From: Streptomyces sp. CCM_MD2014
GTDB lineage: Bacteria > Actinomycetota > Actinomycetes > Streptomycetales > Streptomycetaceae
Assembly (NCBI RefSeq): GCF_000772045.1
Contig: NZ_CP009754.1
Location: forward strand, 2,542,001 to 2,606,000
DNA: 64,000 nt
Direction of reading: 5' to 3'
Numbering within the stretch: the first letter of the stretch is position 1; each line of letters opens with the position of its first letter. Shown here in pieces: positions 16,661-25,821 of this stretch. The notes under the pieces are model-generated. The model did no database searches. It had not been told where the DNA came from and saw nothing but the letters and a program-made list of their open reading frames with translations. A program made the translations under genes and the position numbers.

Positions 16661-17871
16661 CGGACGACGCCCGCACCCGGGGCCGCACGCTGATCGTCAC
16701 CAACGACTTCCCGCCCCGGCAGGGTGGCATCGAGACCTTCGTCCGGGAGCTGGCCGATCGCTTCCCGCCCGACGAGGTGGTCGTCCTCACCTCCACGCCG
16801 ACGGCCACGGCGGACCGCGACGCCCGCTTCCCGTACCCGGTGATCCGCGACCCGGCCCGCACCCTCCTGCCCACCCCGCGCGCGACCGAGCACGCCGCGG
16901 AGGTGGCCCGCCGGTACGGCTGCGACCGGGTGTGGTTCGGCGCGGCGGCGCCCCTCGCGCTGATGGCGGGACGGCTGCGCCGTACGGCGGGGATCCGCAC
17001 CGCCGTCGCCACCACCCACGGCCACGAGGTGTGGTGGGCCCGCGTGCCGGGACCCCGGAGCCTGCTGCGCCGCCTCGGCGCCCGGGTGGACACGCTGACC
17101 TGGCTGGGCGACAGCACCCGGGGCCCGATCGAGGCGGCCCTCGCCCCCGGCACCCGCACCGCCCGCCTGGTCCCCGGCGTGGACACCGGGGCCTTCCACC
17201 CGGCCGTCGACGGCACCCCGGTCAGGACGAGGTACGGCCTGGGCCACCGCCCCGTGGTCCTCTGCGCGGCCCGGCTGGTCCCGCGCAAGGGCCAGGACAC
17301 CCTGATCAGGGCGCTGCCCTGGGTGCGCAGGGCGGTGCCGGACGCCGTACTGCTCCTGGTCGGTGACGGTCCCCACGGCTCCGGGCTCCGGCAACTGGCG
17401 CTGCGGGAGGGCGTTCTGGACGCGGTCTTCTTCGCCGGCGGCCATCCCCACCACGCGCTCCCGGCGTTCTACGCCGCCGCCGACGCCTTCGCGATGCCCT
17501 GTCGTACGCGCAGGGCCGGTCTGGAGGTGGAGGGCCTGGGCATCGTGTACCTGGAGGCCGCCGCCTCCGGGCTGCCGGTCGTCGCGGGCGACTCGGGCGG
17601 CGCCCCCGACACGGTGCTCGAGGGCGAGACCGGGTACGTCGTCGACGGCCGTTCGGTCGCGGCGACGGCGGACCGGCTGATCAGGCTCCTGCGCGATCCC
17701 CGGCTCGCCCGGGCCATGGGCGAGGAGGGGCGCCGCCGGGTGCGCGCCGAGTGGTCCTGGGACCACTCGTACGCGACGCTGCGGCACCTGCTGGCGGGGC
17801 GTACGGCGGGCTGCCGCACGGTGGGGCCGCGGCCTCCGCACGCGCACCGGCCGACGGCCCCCGGCACCTGA
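16657..17871 (+). CDS. GT4-family glycosyltransferase (PimB-like)
   Basis: A 404-aa GT-B enzyme. The N-terminal Rossmann domain begins LIVTNDFPPRQGGIETFVRE, the form seen in mannosyltransferases of the PimB/PimC group. The C-terminal donor domain has LCAARLVPRKGQDTLIRAL and the EX7E-type motif (EGLGIVYLEAAASGLPVVAG) near residues 290-310. The start codon sits inside the stop of the GT87-like gene, so the products are made together. A role in mannosylated lipids or teichoic-type polymers is plausible but the acceptor cannot be read. The last 20 residues are low-complexity. Confidence 0.85.
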   Translation: MTDDARTRGRTLIVTNDFPPRQGGIETFVRELADRFPPDEVVVLTSTPTATADRDARFPYPVIRDPARTLLPTPRATEHAAEVARRYGCDRVWFGAAAPLALMAGRLRRTAGIRTAVATTHGHEVWWARVPGPRSLLRRLGARVDTLTWLGDSTRGPIEAALAPGTRTARLVPGVDTGAFHPAVDGTPVRTRYGLGHRPVVLCAARLVPRKGQDTLIRALPWVRRAVPDAVLLLVGDGPHGSGLRQLALREGVLDAVFFAGGHPHHALPAFYAAADAFAMPCRTRRAGLEVEGLGIVYLEAAASGLPVVAGDSGGAPDTVLEGETGYVVDGRSVAATADRLIRLLRDPRLARAMGEEGRRRVRAEWSWDHSYATLRHLLAGRTAGCRTVGPRPPHAHRPTAPGT

Positions 17872-17878
17872 CGGGGGA

Positions 17879-17911
17879 GTCGCACCCCGACGGCTCGGCG
17901 CGGGGTGTGAC
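17879..17911. terminator. Hairpin between convergent GT4 and aldehyde dehydrogenase genes
   Basis: GTCGCACCCCG (17879-17889) pairs with 17901-17911 over 11 positions with one mismatch. It lies in the 46-bp gap between two converging stops. Confidence 0.6.
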
Positions 17912-17917
17912 CCGCTG

Positions 17918-19363
17918 TCAGAGAGCCAGCCCCGTGAGGACCAGCACCCGCTCGTAGGTGTAGTCGTCCATCGCGAAGCGCACGCCCTCGCGGCCCACAC
18001 CGGACTGCTTGGCGCCGCCGTACGGCATCTGGTCGGCGCGGTAGGAGGGGACGTCGCCGATGACGACGCCGCCGACCTCCAGGGCGCGGTGGGCGCGGAA
18101 AGCGGCCTGGAGGTCGTGGGTGAACACGCCCGCCTGGAGGCCGTACTTGGAGTCGTTGACGGCGGCGAACGCCTCGGCCTCGCCGGACACCTTCTGCACG
18201 CTGAGCACCGGGCCGAAGACCTCCTCGCGGGCGAGGGTGGTGCCGGCGGGCAGGTCGGTGAGGACCGTCGGGGCGTAGGAGGCGCCGTCGCGCTTGCCGC
18301 CGGTGAGGAGCTTCGCGCCCGCGTCGACGGCCTCCCGCACCCACGCCTCCACGCGCTCGGCGGCGGCCTCGCTGACCAGCGGGCCGACGTCCGTGGCGTC
18401 GTCGTTCGGATCGCCGGTGACCTGGGCCTCGACGGCGGCGACGATGCGGGGCAGCAGACGGTCGTAGACGGCGGCGTCGGCGATGACACGCTGCACGGAG
18501 ATGCAGGACTGGCCGCCCTGGTAGTTGGAGAAGGTCGCGATGCGCGCCGCGGCCCGGTCCAGGTCCTCGTCGCTCGCCCAGTCCCCGAGGACGACGGCCG
18601 CGCCGTTGCCGCCCAGCTCCAGGGTGCAGTGCTTGCGGGGCACCGAGTCCATGATCGCGTAGCCGACGGTCTCGGAGCCGGTGAAGGAGATGACCGGCAG
18701 GCGCTCGTCCTGGACGAGGGCTGGCATCCGGTCGTTGGGGACCGGGAGGATGCTCCACGAGCCGGCGGGCAGTTCGGTCTCGGCGAGCAGCTCGCCGAGG
18801 ATCAGGCCGGAGAGGGGGGTGGCGGGGGCCGGCTTGAGGATGATGGGGGCGCCGGCGGCGATCGCGGGGGCGATCTTGTGGGCGCAGAGGTTGAGGGGGA
18901 AGTTGAAGGGCGCGATGCCGAGGACGACGCCCTTCGGGAAGCGGCGGGTGAGGGCGAGGCGGCCCTGACCGCCGGCGTCCGTGTCGAGGCGCTGGGCCTC
19001 GCCGCCGTTGAAGCGTCGGGCCTCCTCGGCGGCGAAGCGGAACACGGAGACCGCGCGGCCGACCTCGCCGCGGGCCCACTTGATCGGCTTGCCGTTCTCG
19101 GCGGAGATCAGACGGGCGATCTCCTCGGTGCGCTCCACCAGGCGGCGGCTGACGTGGTCGAGCGCGGCGGCGCGGGTGTGGGCGGGGGTGGCGGCGAAGT
19201 CCTCGCGGACGGCGTACGCGGCGGCCACGGCCTCTTCGACCTGGGCGTCGGTGGGGAGGCTCACCGTGCCGACGGTGGTGCCGTCCCAGGGGGAGGTGAC
19301 GTCGAAGCCGGACTCGCCGGTGGCCTGGCGGCCGGCGAGCCAGAAGGCGTGGGTGGAAGTCAT
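17918..19363 (-). CDS. NAD(P)-dependent aldehyde dehydrogenase, possible succinate-semialdehyde dehydrogenase
   Basis: A 481-aa ALDH-superfamily protein. It shows the NAD-binding segment GIAPFNFPLNL with KPAPATPLSG, the general-base region TLELGGNGAAVVL, the catalytic Cys in YQGGQSCISVQR and the EEVFGPVLSV motif. Nearby gabT produces succinic semialdehyde, so oxidation to succinate is a reasonable guess, but the sequence also resembles broad aldehyde or lactaldehyde dehydrogenases. The next gene upstream, on the same strand with a 140-bp gap, is a PucR-type activator that may control it. Confidence 0.8.
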   Translation of the reverse strand: MTSTHAFWLAGRQATGESGFDVTSPWDGTTVGTVSLPTDAQVEEAVAAAYAVREDFAATPAHTRAAALDHVSRRLVERTEEIARLISAENGKPIKWARGEVGRAVSVFRFAAEEARRFNGGEAQRLDTDAGGQGRLALTRRFPKGVVLGIAPFNFPLNLCAHKIAPAIAAGAPIILKPAPATPLSGLILGELLAETELPAGSWSILPVPNDRMPALVQDERLPVISFTGSETVGYAIMDSVPRKHCTLELGGNGAAVVLGDWASDEDLDRAAARIATFSNYQGGQSCISVQRVIADAAVYDRLLPRIVAAVEAQVTGDPNDDATDVGPLVSEAAAERVEAWVREAVDAGAKLLTGGKRDGASYAPTVLTDLPAGTTLAREEVFGPVLSVQKVSGEAEAFAAVNDSKYGLQAGVFTHDLQAAFRAHRALEVGGVVIGDVPSYRADQMPYGGAKQSGVGREGVRFAMDDYTYERVLVLTGLAL

Positions 19364-19503
19364 TGTCGAGTCCCGGCCCTTCCGCGTTGTTGGTGGTGGT
19401 GACTGCGGGTGCGGGTCCACGGTAGGGCGGGGCGGGGCGAGGGGCGTTTGTCCGGGGTGTAGTGGTGGGGGCGGGGTGTTCGACGTGGTGGCCAGGTGGG
19501 GTG

Positions 19504-21153
19504 TCAGTCCGGTGCCGTCGCTTTCAGGGCCAGCCAGAGCTCCATGCGTACGTCCGGGTCGTCCAGGGAACGGCCGAGGATCTCCTCCACGCGGCGCATC
19601 CGGTAGCGCAGGGTGTGGCGGTGGACGCCGAGGTCGGCGGCGGCCGCGTCCCACTGGCCGTGGCGGGCGAGCCAGGCACGCAGGGAGGCCACCAGGTCGC
19701 CGCGGCCGGTGGCGTCGTGGTCGCGCAGCGCCCGCAGGAGGCCGTCGGCGAAGGCGCGTACCGCGTCGTCGGCGAGGAGCGGCAGGACGGAGCCCGCCGC
19801 CACGTGCTCGTGCTCCACGCAGACGCGGCCGCGCCTGCGGGCCACCGAGAGTGCCTGTTCGGCCTGCTTGTACGCGGCGGACGCGGCGATGGGTCCGGAC
19901 GGTGCCGACAGACCGACGACCAGGCTCTCCTCGTCGCCGCCCGCGAGGGACTCGGACGCCGGGCGGGCGGCCTCCAGGGCCGACGCGTGCTCGACGCAGG
20001 CGGCGACGGCCGCGCCCCCGTCGGTGGCCAGCACCACCAGGCGTTCGCCGTCGGGGACGACCAGGACCGCCTCGCCGGCCCGGGCCGCCGCGGACTCCAC
20101 GACCTCGGTGAGGGTGCCGAGGGGGTCGCCGCCCGTCTCGGCGGCCGTGTCACCGGCGGATTGCGCGGCCGTGGAGGCCCTGGTCCTGGCCGCCGGGGAC
20201 TCGGCGACGGCGATCCGGAACGGCGCGTCCAGCAGGCCGCCGTACAGGTCGCCGGCGACGGTGCGCGCGTGGTCGGGTTCGCCGGCCAGCAGCATGCGCA
20301 GGACGGCCCCGTCGATGCGGAGCCCCGCCTCGTGCAGGGACCGGGAGCGCTCCGTGGTGAGGGTCAGCAGGGCGATGGCGGAGTGGACGGCGTACCGCTC
20401 GGCGGTGCCGGGGGCGGCGGCCGTGCCGACCGCGAGCGCGGAGCGGGGCCTGCGGGAGGTGCCCAGGGAGTGCAGCTCGACCCGGTCGGCGTTCTCCGGG
20501 TGCTCGGCGTTCGCGGTGCCGCCGACGACGGAGGAGGCGGGAGCGGGCCGCTCGCGCAGCCGTTGCACGTCCGCGGTGAGCCGCGCCGCCCTGCGGCCCG
20601 CCCACTCCGGTGCCGCGGCGACGACGGCGCCCGAGGCGTCGTACAGCGCCGCCCAGCCGTCGACCTGGGCGGCGAGCGCGGCCAGCAGGCCCTCCGGGCC
20701 GTCGGTCAGGGCCCGCCGGGTCAGCTCGCGCTGGGCGGCGAAGCCCGCGGTGACCGCGCGGTACTGGTCGGCGGCGATGGCGGCGGAGACGGCCTTGCTG
20801 ATGGCGAGGAAGGGGGTGCGGCGCGGTACCTCGAGGAGCGGCAGCCCTTCCTGCCGGGCCGCTTCCACCAGGGCCCGGGGGATGTCGTCGTAGTTGACCC
20901 CGACGGCGAAACCCAGCCCCACCACTCCGGCGCCCACCAGCCGCTTCACGTAGCGGTGCATCGCCTCGGCGTCCTCGGCGTCCAGCTTGAGCGCGGTGAT
21001 CAGCAGCAGCTCCCCGCCCTCCATGTAGGGCACGGGGTCGGCGAGTTCGCTGACGTGGGCCCAGCGCACCGGCACGTCGAGGCGGTCCTCGCCGGCGCGC
21101 ACGGTCAGCTTGAGCGCCGAGTGGTGGACGAGCGAGGCGAGCGTCGGGGGCAT
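19504..21153 (-). CDS. PucR-family transcriptional regulator
   Basis: A 549-aa protein. The N-terminal purine-catabolism PucR-type domain spans about residues 1-120 (LASLVHHSALKLTVRAGEDR and ELLLITALKL). A GGDEF-related central domain follows. The C-terminal CdaR/PucR HTH is clear: LRAWLARHGQWDAAAADLGV followed by HRHTLRYRMRRVEEILGR. Members sense nitrogenous small molecules and activate catabolic genes; several act on GABA or purine use. Its position between an aldehyde dehydrogenase and, beyond the ATPase gene, gabT fits control of GABA breakdown, which is inference. Confidence 0.88.
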   Translation of the reverse strand: MPPTLASLVHHSALKLTVRAGEDRLDVPVRWAHVSELADPVPYMEGGELLLITALKLDAEDAEAMHRYVKRLVGAGVVGLGFAVGVNYDDIPRALVEAARQEGLPLLEVPRRTPFLAISKAVSAAIAADQYRAVTAGFAAQRELTRRALTDGPEGLLAALAAQVDGWAALYDASGAVVAAAPEWAGRRAARLTADVQRLRERPAPASSVVGGTANAEHPENADRVELHSLGTSRRPRSALAVGTAAAPGTAERYAVHSAIALLTLTTERSRSLHEAGLRIDGAVLRMLLAGEPDHARTVAGDLYGGLLDAPFRIAVAESPAARTRASTAAQSAGDTAAETGGDPLGTLTEVVESAAARAGEAVLVVPDGERLVVLATDGGAAVAACVEHASALEAARPASESLAGGDEESLVVGLSAPSGPIAASAAYKQAEQALSVARRRGRVCVEHEHVAAGSVLPLLADDAVRAFADGLLRALRDHDATGRGDLVASLRAWLARHGQWDAAAADLGVHRHTLRYRMRRVEEILGRSLDDPDVRMELWLALKATAPD

Positions 21154-21312
21154 GGGGCCTTGGCCTTCGGGTCTGCGTCGGGGGCGTGAGGCTGTCGCGG
21201 GGTCGGTGGTCGGTGTGGAGTCGCTGTGATCTTTTGGCCGCCGCGTATGAACGACCTGTGTCGATTCTGCCTCACTGTACGGTCCCCGGGTGCCCGCCCC
21301 GGCCCATGGGGC

Positions 21313-23775
21313 TCACCCGTGCAGGTCGACCAGCAGCGGTGGTGCGTGCTCCCCCTTGACGCTGGTCAGCGACAGCACGGCGTGCCCGGCCGGCACGGCG
21401 TGCGCCAGTTCGGAGGCCGACCAGCGTTCCCGCTCCACCTGGCGGACGGTCACGGCGTCCGTGGTCACCGCCTTGCCCGTCACCAGTTTCCGCACGGCGT
21501 GGAAGAACCGGGTCATCGGCTGGTCGGCGAAGACCGTGTGCTTGGCGACCTCGGTCGTCTCCACCCACTCGGTGCCCCAGGACTGCGCGAACCGGCTGCC
21601 GTCCCAGGTGGAGACCCCGCAGAAGGCCATGCGACAGCCGACGGCTCCGTACAGCGGGCCGTGCAGCGCCTCCGGTACGTCGCCGACGGTGCGCAGGGCG
21701 AGCAGCACACCCGCGTTCTGCGAGCGCAGTCCCTGGATGCGGCGCACGGACTGCGGCGTGACCGCACCCGTCGCGTCGTCCAGGACCAGGCAGACGAAGT
21801 GCTCCCGGCGGCCTTCCCTGACGACGGCGTGGAACTGCGCGAGGACCAGCCGGGTGATCAGCCGGGCGGCCTCGTCGTGTCCGCGCTCGGGGACGTCGAT
21901 CCGGACCCGCAGCGGATGGTGGGCGATCGCCCGCAGGGAGAACGGCCGGGCCGTTCCGCGGCCGCCGAAGAAGTCGGCGAACACCGGGCGGTTCAGCAGC
22001 GCCAGCCGGTCCGCCAGGGCCCGGCCCGCGTCACCCGGCGCGCCGGTCTGCCGCAGGCGCGCGTCGAGTTCGCGGCGCATGACGTCGTTCCCGCTCGCCG
22101 CGAGCGCTTCCCCGAGCCGGGACAGCGCCGTCTCCTCGCCCTCCAGCAGCGCGTGCAGTTCCGGCAGGGAGGGAAATCGGCCGTGCACCGCCCGGAACGG
22201 GCCCAGCAACTGGGCCAGGGTGGTGACGGCGCCCTGAGCTCCGACCGTGTCGAGGTCGCCCACCAGGGCTTCGGCGAGGATCGCGGCCGCGTCGTCCGGG
22301 TCGCCGGACTCGGCGTACAGGTCCAGGTCGTGCGCCGAGGACGGGTCGCCGATGCGGATGATCACGTCGAAGGCCTCGTCGTCGCACACGGGGGCCCCGG
22401 GGGCGGACACCACCACCACCGCGCAGCCCCCGGTGAGCGCGCGCAGCGCGAGCGCCTCGGTCACCGGCTGGACGAGGGAGCGGGTCTTGCCCGACCCGGG
22501 AGGGCCCACGGCCAGCAGCGAGGTGCCGAGCACATCCGGGTCGAGGGCCGCCCCGGCGTCCCGGTAGGGCAGCGGGGTCTGCTCGGCGGCCGACCAGCGG
22601 CCGATGCGCACCTGCCCGGTCAGCAGGTCGTGGCGGGCGGACCGGCGCCGCAGGTCCCGGGCACCGGACGGGTGGGTCCAGGCGGCGCCGCCCCGGCGCA
22701 GCACGGTGTCGCGGAACGCGTCCAGTGTGGCGCCGCGCCGAGCGGCGGCGAAGGCGTGCTCGACCCGCGTGCAGTCGACGTCGTTCATGCTGCCGCGGAC
22801 GACCTCACCGGTGAGCAGGTCGGCGGCCTCGTACTGGCCGACGTCCCGCAGCGCGGGCCACTGCGAGCGGGGCCGGGCCTGCGGGGTGGCCGCGGTGGGG
22901 ACGGCCCGGCGGGCGGCGAGCAGGGTCCGCGCGTACGGCAGCCAGCCTCCGAGGCGGGCGAACGGCCACAGCACGAGCAGGGTGACGACCACGTACAGCG
23001 TGTCCGTGTACAGGCGGGATGCCATCAGGTCGTAGCCGTCCGAGACGAGCACGGTGAAGGAGAGCAGCGGATCGACGACGGGCACCGGGGACCATCCGAC
23101 CACCGGGAAGGCGTCGGGGAAGACGAAGCTCAGGACCAGGAGGGCCAGAAGTGCCGCGATCAGGGCGCGCGCGGGCTGGGGCCTGCGGGCCACGTAGTGG
23201 CTGACGACGGCGCGCCAGCTGCCGAGCACGGCCACGAGGAGAACGAGCGCGGCGAAGGCGAGACCCTCGTAGATCACCAGGGCTTCGGCACCCGGAGAGG
23301 GCACGTTCCGCCCCTCGAACACCTTGGGCGAGGCGAGCGTGCCGCCCCACCACCAGTCGTCCGGCGTGAACAGACGCAGGAGGGCGTACTGGTAGGAGGT
23401 GACACCGCGCCGCCACAGCGACCAGACCAGCATCGCCAGGCCGAGCGGAACCAGCATGCCGACGACCGTCACGGGTGCGACCCGCTGCGGAGTCTCCTTG
23501 GGGGGCCGGTAACCGAACCGCCAGATCCCGGTACGGGCGGCCGGCCTCTCCGTGTCGAGCCAGGTGGCGACGGCGGACGCGGGCCGGGGAGCGTGCCCGG
23601 GCACGGCGGGCACACCCGGCGCACCCGCCGGCCGGGGAGGCACCGCGGGCGCCTCCGCGGGCATCTCGGGAGGTCCCGCCGGACGCGGTACCGGATTCGC
23701 ATGCGTGCCCCGCGCGTCCCGGGTCCCGTCGCCGTCCATCGCCCTTGCCCCCTGACCTGCCGCTCCGTCCACCAT
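21313..23775 (-). CDS. Membrane-anchored VirD4/TraG-like P-loop ATPase
   Basis: An 820-aa protein. A proline-rich N-terminus of about 90 residues is followed by four hydrophobic segments around residues 100-120, 165-190, 205-225 and 255-270. A cytoplasmic ATPase domain has Walker A GPPGSGKT near residue 425, Walker B-like FVCLVLDDAT near 660 and an RIQGLRSQNAGVLLALRTVG segment like the sensor region of TraD/VirD4 coupling proteins. It is not flanked by relaxase, conjugation or secretion genes. Annotated Streptomyces homologues are usually called ATP/GTP-binding protein. Function unknown; export, DNA movement or a contact-dependent role are all possible. Confidence 0.7.
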   Translation of the reverse strand: MVDGAAGQGARAMDGDGTRDARGTHANPVPRPAGPPEMPAEAPAVPPRPAGAPGVPAVPGHAPRPASAVATWLDTERPAARTGIWRFGYRPPKETPQRVAPVTVVGMLVPLGLAMLVWSLWRRGVTSYQYALLRLFTPDDWWWGGTLASPKVFEGRNVPSPGAEALVIYEGLAFAALVLLVAVLGSWRAVVSHYVARRPQPARALIAALLALLVLSFVFPDAFPVVGWSPVPVVDPLLSFTVLVSDGYDLMASRLYTDTLYVVVTLLVLWPFARLGGWLPYARTLLAARRAVPTAATPQARPRSQWPALRDVGQYEAADLLTGEVVRGSMNDVDCTRVEHAFAAARRGATLDAFRDTVLRRGGAAWTHPSGARDLRRRSARHDLLTGQVRIGRWSAAEQTPLPYRDAGAALDPDVLGTSLLAVGPPGSGKTRSLVQPVTEALALRALTGGCAVVVVSAPGAPVCDDEAFDVIIRIGDPSSAHDLDLYAESGDPDDAAAILAEALVGDLDTVGAQGAVTTLAQLLGPFRAVHGRFPSLPELHALLEGEETALSRLGEALAASGNDVMRRELDARLRQTGAPGDAGRALADRLALLNRPVFADFFGGRGTARPFSLRAIAHHPLRVRIDVPERGHDEAARLITRLVLAQFHAVVREGRREHFVCLVLDDATGAVTPQSVRRIQGLRSQNAGVLLALRTVGDVPEALHGPLYGAVGCRMAFCGVSTWDGSRFAQSWGTEWVETTEVAKHTVFADQPMTRFFHAVRKLVTGKAVTTDAVTVRQVERERWSASELAHAVPAGHAVLSLTSVKGEHAPPLLVDLHG

Positions 23776-23836
23776 CAGCGAGCCAATCTAACGCGCCCCC
23801 AGGGGGAGTTCACCGCTTACGCGGCCGGGCCCGCGT

Positions 23837-23899
23837 CGACGTGTCCACATGTCGCCGTTCCGGCCACCTGTCCATGTCGGACAAGCGACCGCTCGGACA
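23837..23899. promoter_or_regulatory. Cluster of TGTCC/GGACA half-sites upstream of gabT
   Basis: The 231-bp divergent gap before gabT holds a near-palindrome CGACGTGTCCACATGTCG (23837-23854). It also holds a perfect TGTCC-N5-GGACA repeat (23869-23883) and a further GGACA at 23895-23899. Clustered half-sites like these suggest an activator such as the nearby PucR protein. This is pattern-based only. Confidence 0.35.
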
Positions 23900-24006
23900 A
23901 CGCCCACATGGAGCATGCCCACCCCACGGCGCCGGTCCTAGCCTGCGAGAAAAGAAGGCAAGCGTTCGTAAGATCCCGCAGATCGCGCAAGACCCCAGGA
24001 GCCCTC

Positions 24007-25341
24007 ATGACCGCACTTCCGCAGGAGCGCCGCGTCGTCACCGCCATTCCCGGCCCGAAGTCGCAGGAGCTGCAGGCCCGCCGTACGGCCGTGGTCGCGC
24101 AGGGTGTGGGCTCCACGCTGCCCGTCTTCGTGGCGCGCGCCGGTGGCGGTGTCATCGAGGACGTCGACGGCAACCGTCTGATCGACTTCGGTTCCGGCAT
24201 CGCGGTGACCTCCGTCGGCGCCTCCGCCGAGGCCGTCGTGCGCAAGGCGTCCGCACAGCTCGCCGACTTCACCCACACCTGTTTCATGGTCACGCCGTAC
24301 GAGGGCTACGTCGCCGTCGCCGAGGCGCTGGCCGAGCTGACGCCGGGCGACCACGCCAAGAAGTCGGCGCTGTTCAACAGCGGCGCCGAGGCCGTCGAGA
24401 ACGCCGTCAAGATCGCGCGTGCGTACACCAAGCGGCCGGCCGTCGTCGTCTTCGACCACGGGTACCACGGCCGGACCAACCTGACGATGGCCCTGACCGC
24501 GAAGAACATGCCGTACAAGCACGGCTTCGGCCCCTTCGCCCCCGAGGTCTACCGCGTGCCGGTCGCCTACGGCTACCGCTGGCCGACCGGCGCGGAGAAC
24601 GCCGGCCCGGAGGCCGCCGCGCAGGCGATCGACCAGATCACCAAGCAGGTCGGCGCGGAGAACGTGGCCGCGATCATCATCGAGCCGGTGCTCGGCGAGG
24701 GCGGCTTCATCGAGCCGGCCAAGGGCTTCCTGCCGGCGATCCGCGAGTTCGCCTCGGACAACGGCATCGTCTTCGTCGCGGACGAGATCCAGTCCGGCTT
24801 CTGCCGTACCGGCCAGTGGTTCGCCTGCGAGGACGAGGGCATCGTCCCGGACCTGATCACGACGGCGAAGGGCATCGCGGGCGGCCTGCCGCTGTCCGCC
24901 GTCACCGGCCGCGCCGAGATCATGGACGCCGCGCACTCCGGCGGCCTCGGCGGCACCTACGGCGGCAACCCGGTGGCCTGCGCGGGCGCGCTCGGTGCCA
25001 TCGAGACGATGAAGGAGCTGGACCTCAACGCCAGGGCGAAGAACATCGAGGCGGTCATGAAGTCCCGCCTGGCCGCCATGGCGGAGAAGTTCGACGTCAT
25101 CGGCGACGTCCGGGGCCGCGGCGCGATGATCGCGATCGAGCTGGTCAAGGACCGCGACACCAAGGAGCCGAACCCGGAGGCGACCGCCGCGCTCGCCAAG
25201 GCCTGCCACCAGGAGGGGCTGCTGGTCCTGACCTGCGGCACCTACGGCAACGTGCTGCGGTTCCTGCCGCCGCTGGTGATCGGCGAGGACCTGCTGAACG
25301 AGGGCCTCGACATCATCGAGCAGGCCTTCGCCGGTATCTGA
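24007..25341 (+). CDS. gabT: 4-aminobutyrate aminotransferase
   Basis: A 444-aa class III PLP aminotransferase. ATG 24007 has CAGGAG 5 bp upstream. Characteristic segments: GSGIAVTSVGASAE near residue 60, the PLP phosphate region FNSGAEAVENAVK, VFDHGYHGRTNLTMALT, the Asp of VADEIQSGFCRTG, and the PLP Lys in TTAKGIAGGLPLSAVTG. It moves the amino group of GABA to 2-oxoglutarate, giving succinic semialdehyde and glutamate. A candidate next enzyme is the aldehyde dehydrogenase at 17918-19363. The frame is open far upstream, but coding character begins here. Confidence 0.93.
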   Translation: MTALPQERRVVTAIPGPKSQELQARRTAVVAQGVGSTLPVFVARAGGGVIEDVDGNRLIDFGSGIAVTSVGASAEAVVRKASAQLADFTHTCFMVTPYEGYVAVAEALAELTPGDHAKKSALFNSGAEAVENAVKIARAYTKRPAVVVFDHGYHGRTNLTMALTAKNMPYKHGFGPFAPEVYRVPVAYGYRWPTGAENAGPEAAAQAIDQITKQVGAENVAAIIIEPVLGEGGFIEPAKGFLPAIREFASDNGIVFVADEIQSGFCRTGQWFACEDEGIVPDLITTAKGIAGGLPLSAVTGRAEIMDAAHSGGLGGTYGGNPVACAGALGAIETMKELDLNARAKNIEAVMKSRLAAMAEKFDVIGDVRGRGAMIAIELVKDRDTKEPNPEATAALAKACHQEGLLVLTCGTYGNVLRFLPPLVIGEDLLNEGLDIIEQAFAGI

Positions 25342-25582
25342 GCGGGGCCGCCCGCGAGGCCGGGAGCCGGCCGTCCCGCCGGGGATTGCGCCGGGGCGTA
25401 CGCCGGGGCGCGGGCGAGCGCCTGCGCGAGGGGTCGAACGCGCATCTGAGCTGGGCTTCGCACGCCTGGCGCAGTGACCGGCAGAGCGTGTGAAGAACGT
25501 GTGCGAGGTGGATGTCAGGACGCCGATGGCCCTGTCCTGAGCGCACCCCCTGCCGTAGGTTCTACGCAGATGAGAGATGGAC

Positions 25583-25606
25583 CCGCCCACAGGGGACTGT
25601 GGGCGG
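25583..25606. terminator. Hairpin downstream of gabT
   Basis: A perfect 10-bp stem (CCGCCCACAG with CTGTGGGCGG) and a GGGA tetraloop, about 240 bp past the gabT stop. No other gene in between uses it, so it may end the gabT transcript. Confidence 0.5.
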
Positions 25607-25774
25607 ATCATCAGGACGGGGCCTCCCCAGCTTCGACCTGGTCGTGCCTCGCGCACACAACCGGAGCCCGCGGGTTCCGGCTTCCTCACCGATCGGACGG
25701 TCGCCCGCCCCAAACCCCCCGGGGCGCGCGGCGTTCCGGTCAGGACGGCCGCCTCGGCACTCGGGACGGTGGTT

Positions 25775-25820
25775 CACCGAAGGGCCGACACACTCCCCCC
25801 CTTGTGCCGGCCCTTCGGTG
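25775..25820. terminator. Terminator of the TPR gene
   Basis: A 17-bp stem (25775-25791 with 25804-25820, one mismatch) with a 12-nt loop ends 1 bp before the TPR reading frame's stop on the minus strand. One of the strongest hairpins in the window. Confidence 0.75.
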
Positions 25821-25821
25821 T

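Larger units (their letters stand above)
25342..25821. other. Gene-poor interval downstream of gabT
   Basis: This 480-bp interval shows no convincing gene on either strand: the open frames in it lack ribosome sites and recognisable protein character. It contains two strong hairpins, at 25583-25606 and 25775-25820, described separately. Confidence 0.5.

Noticed and set aside
21226..24006. Open frame continuing about 930 codons upstream of gabT
   Set aside because: It lies opposite the VirD4-like ATPase, is compositionally unlike a protein, and a good ribosome site marks the true start at 24007.
21313..25341. Integrated conjugative element around the VirD4-like gene
   Set aside because: No integrase, relaxase, replication protein or attachment repeat was seen, and base composition matches the surroundings.
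25342..25560. Possible tRNA or small RNA gene downstream of gabT
   Set aside because: I could not fold a cloverleaf or find a T-loop GGTTCGA with matching acceptor ends.
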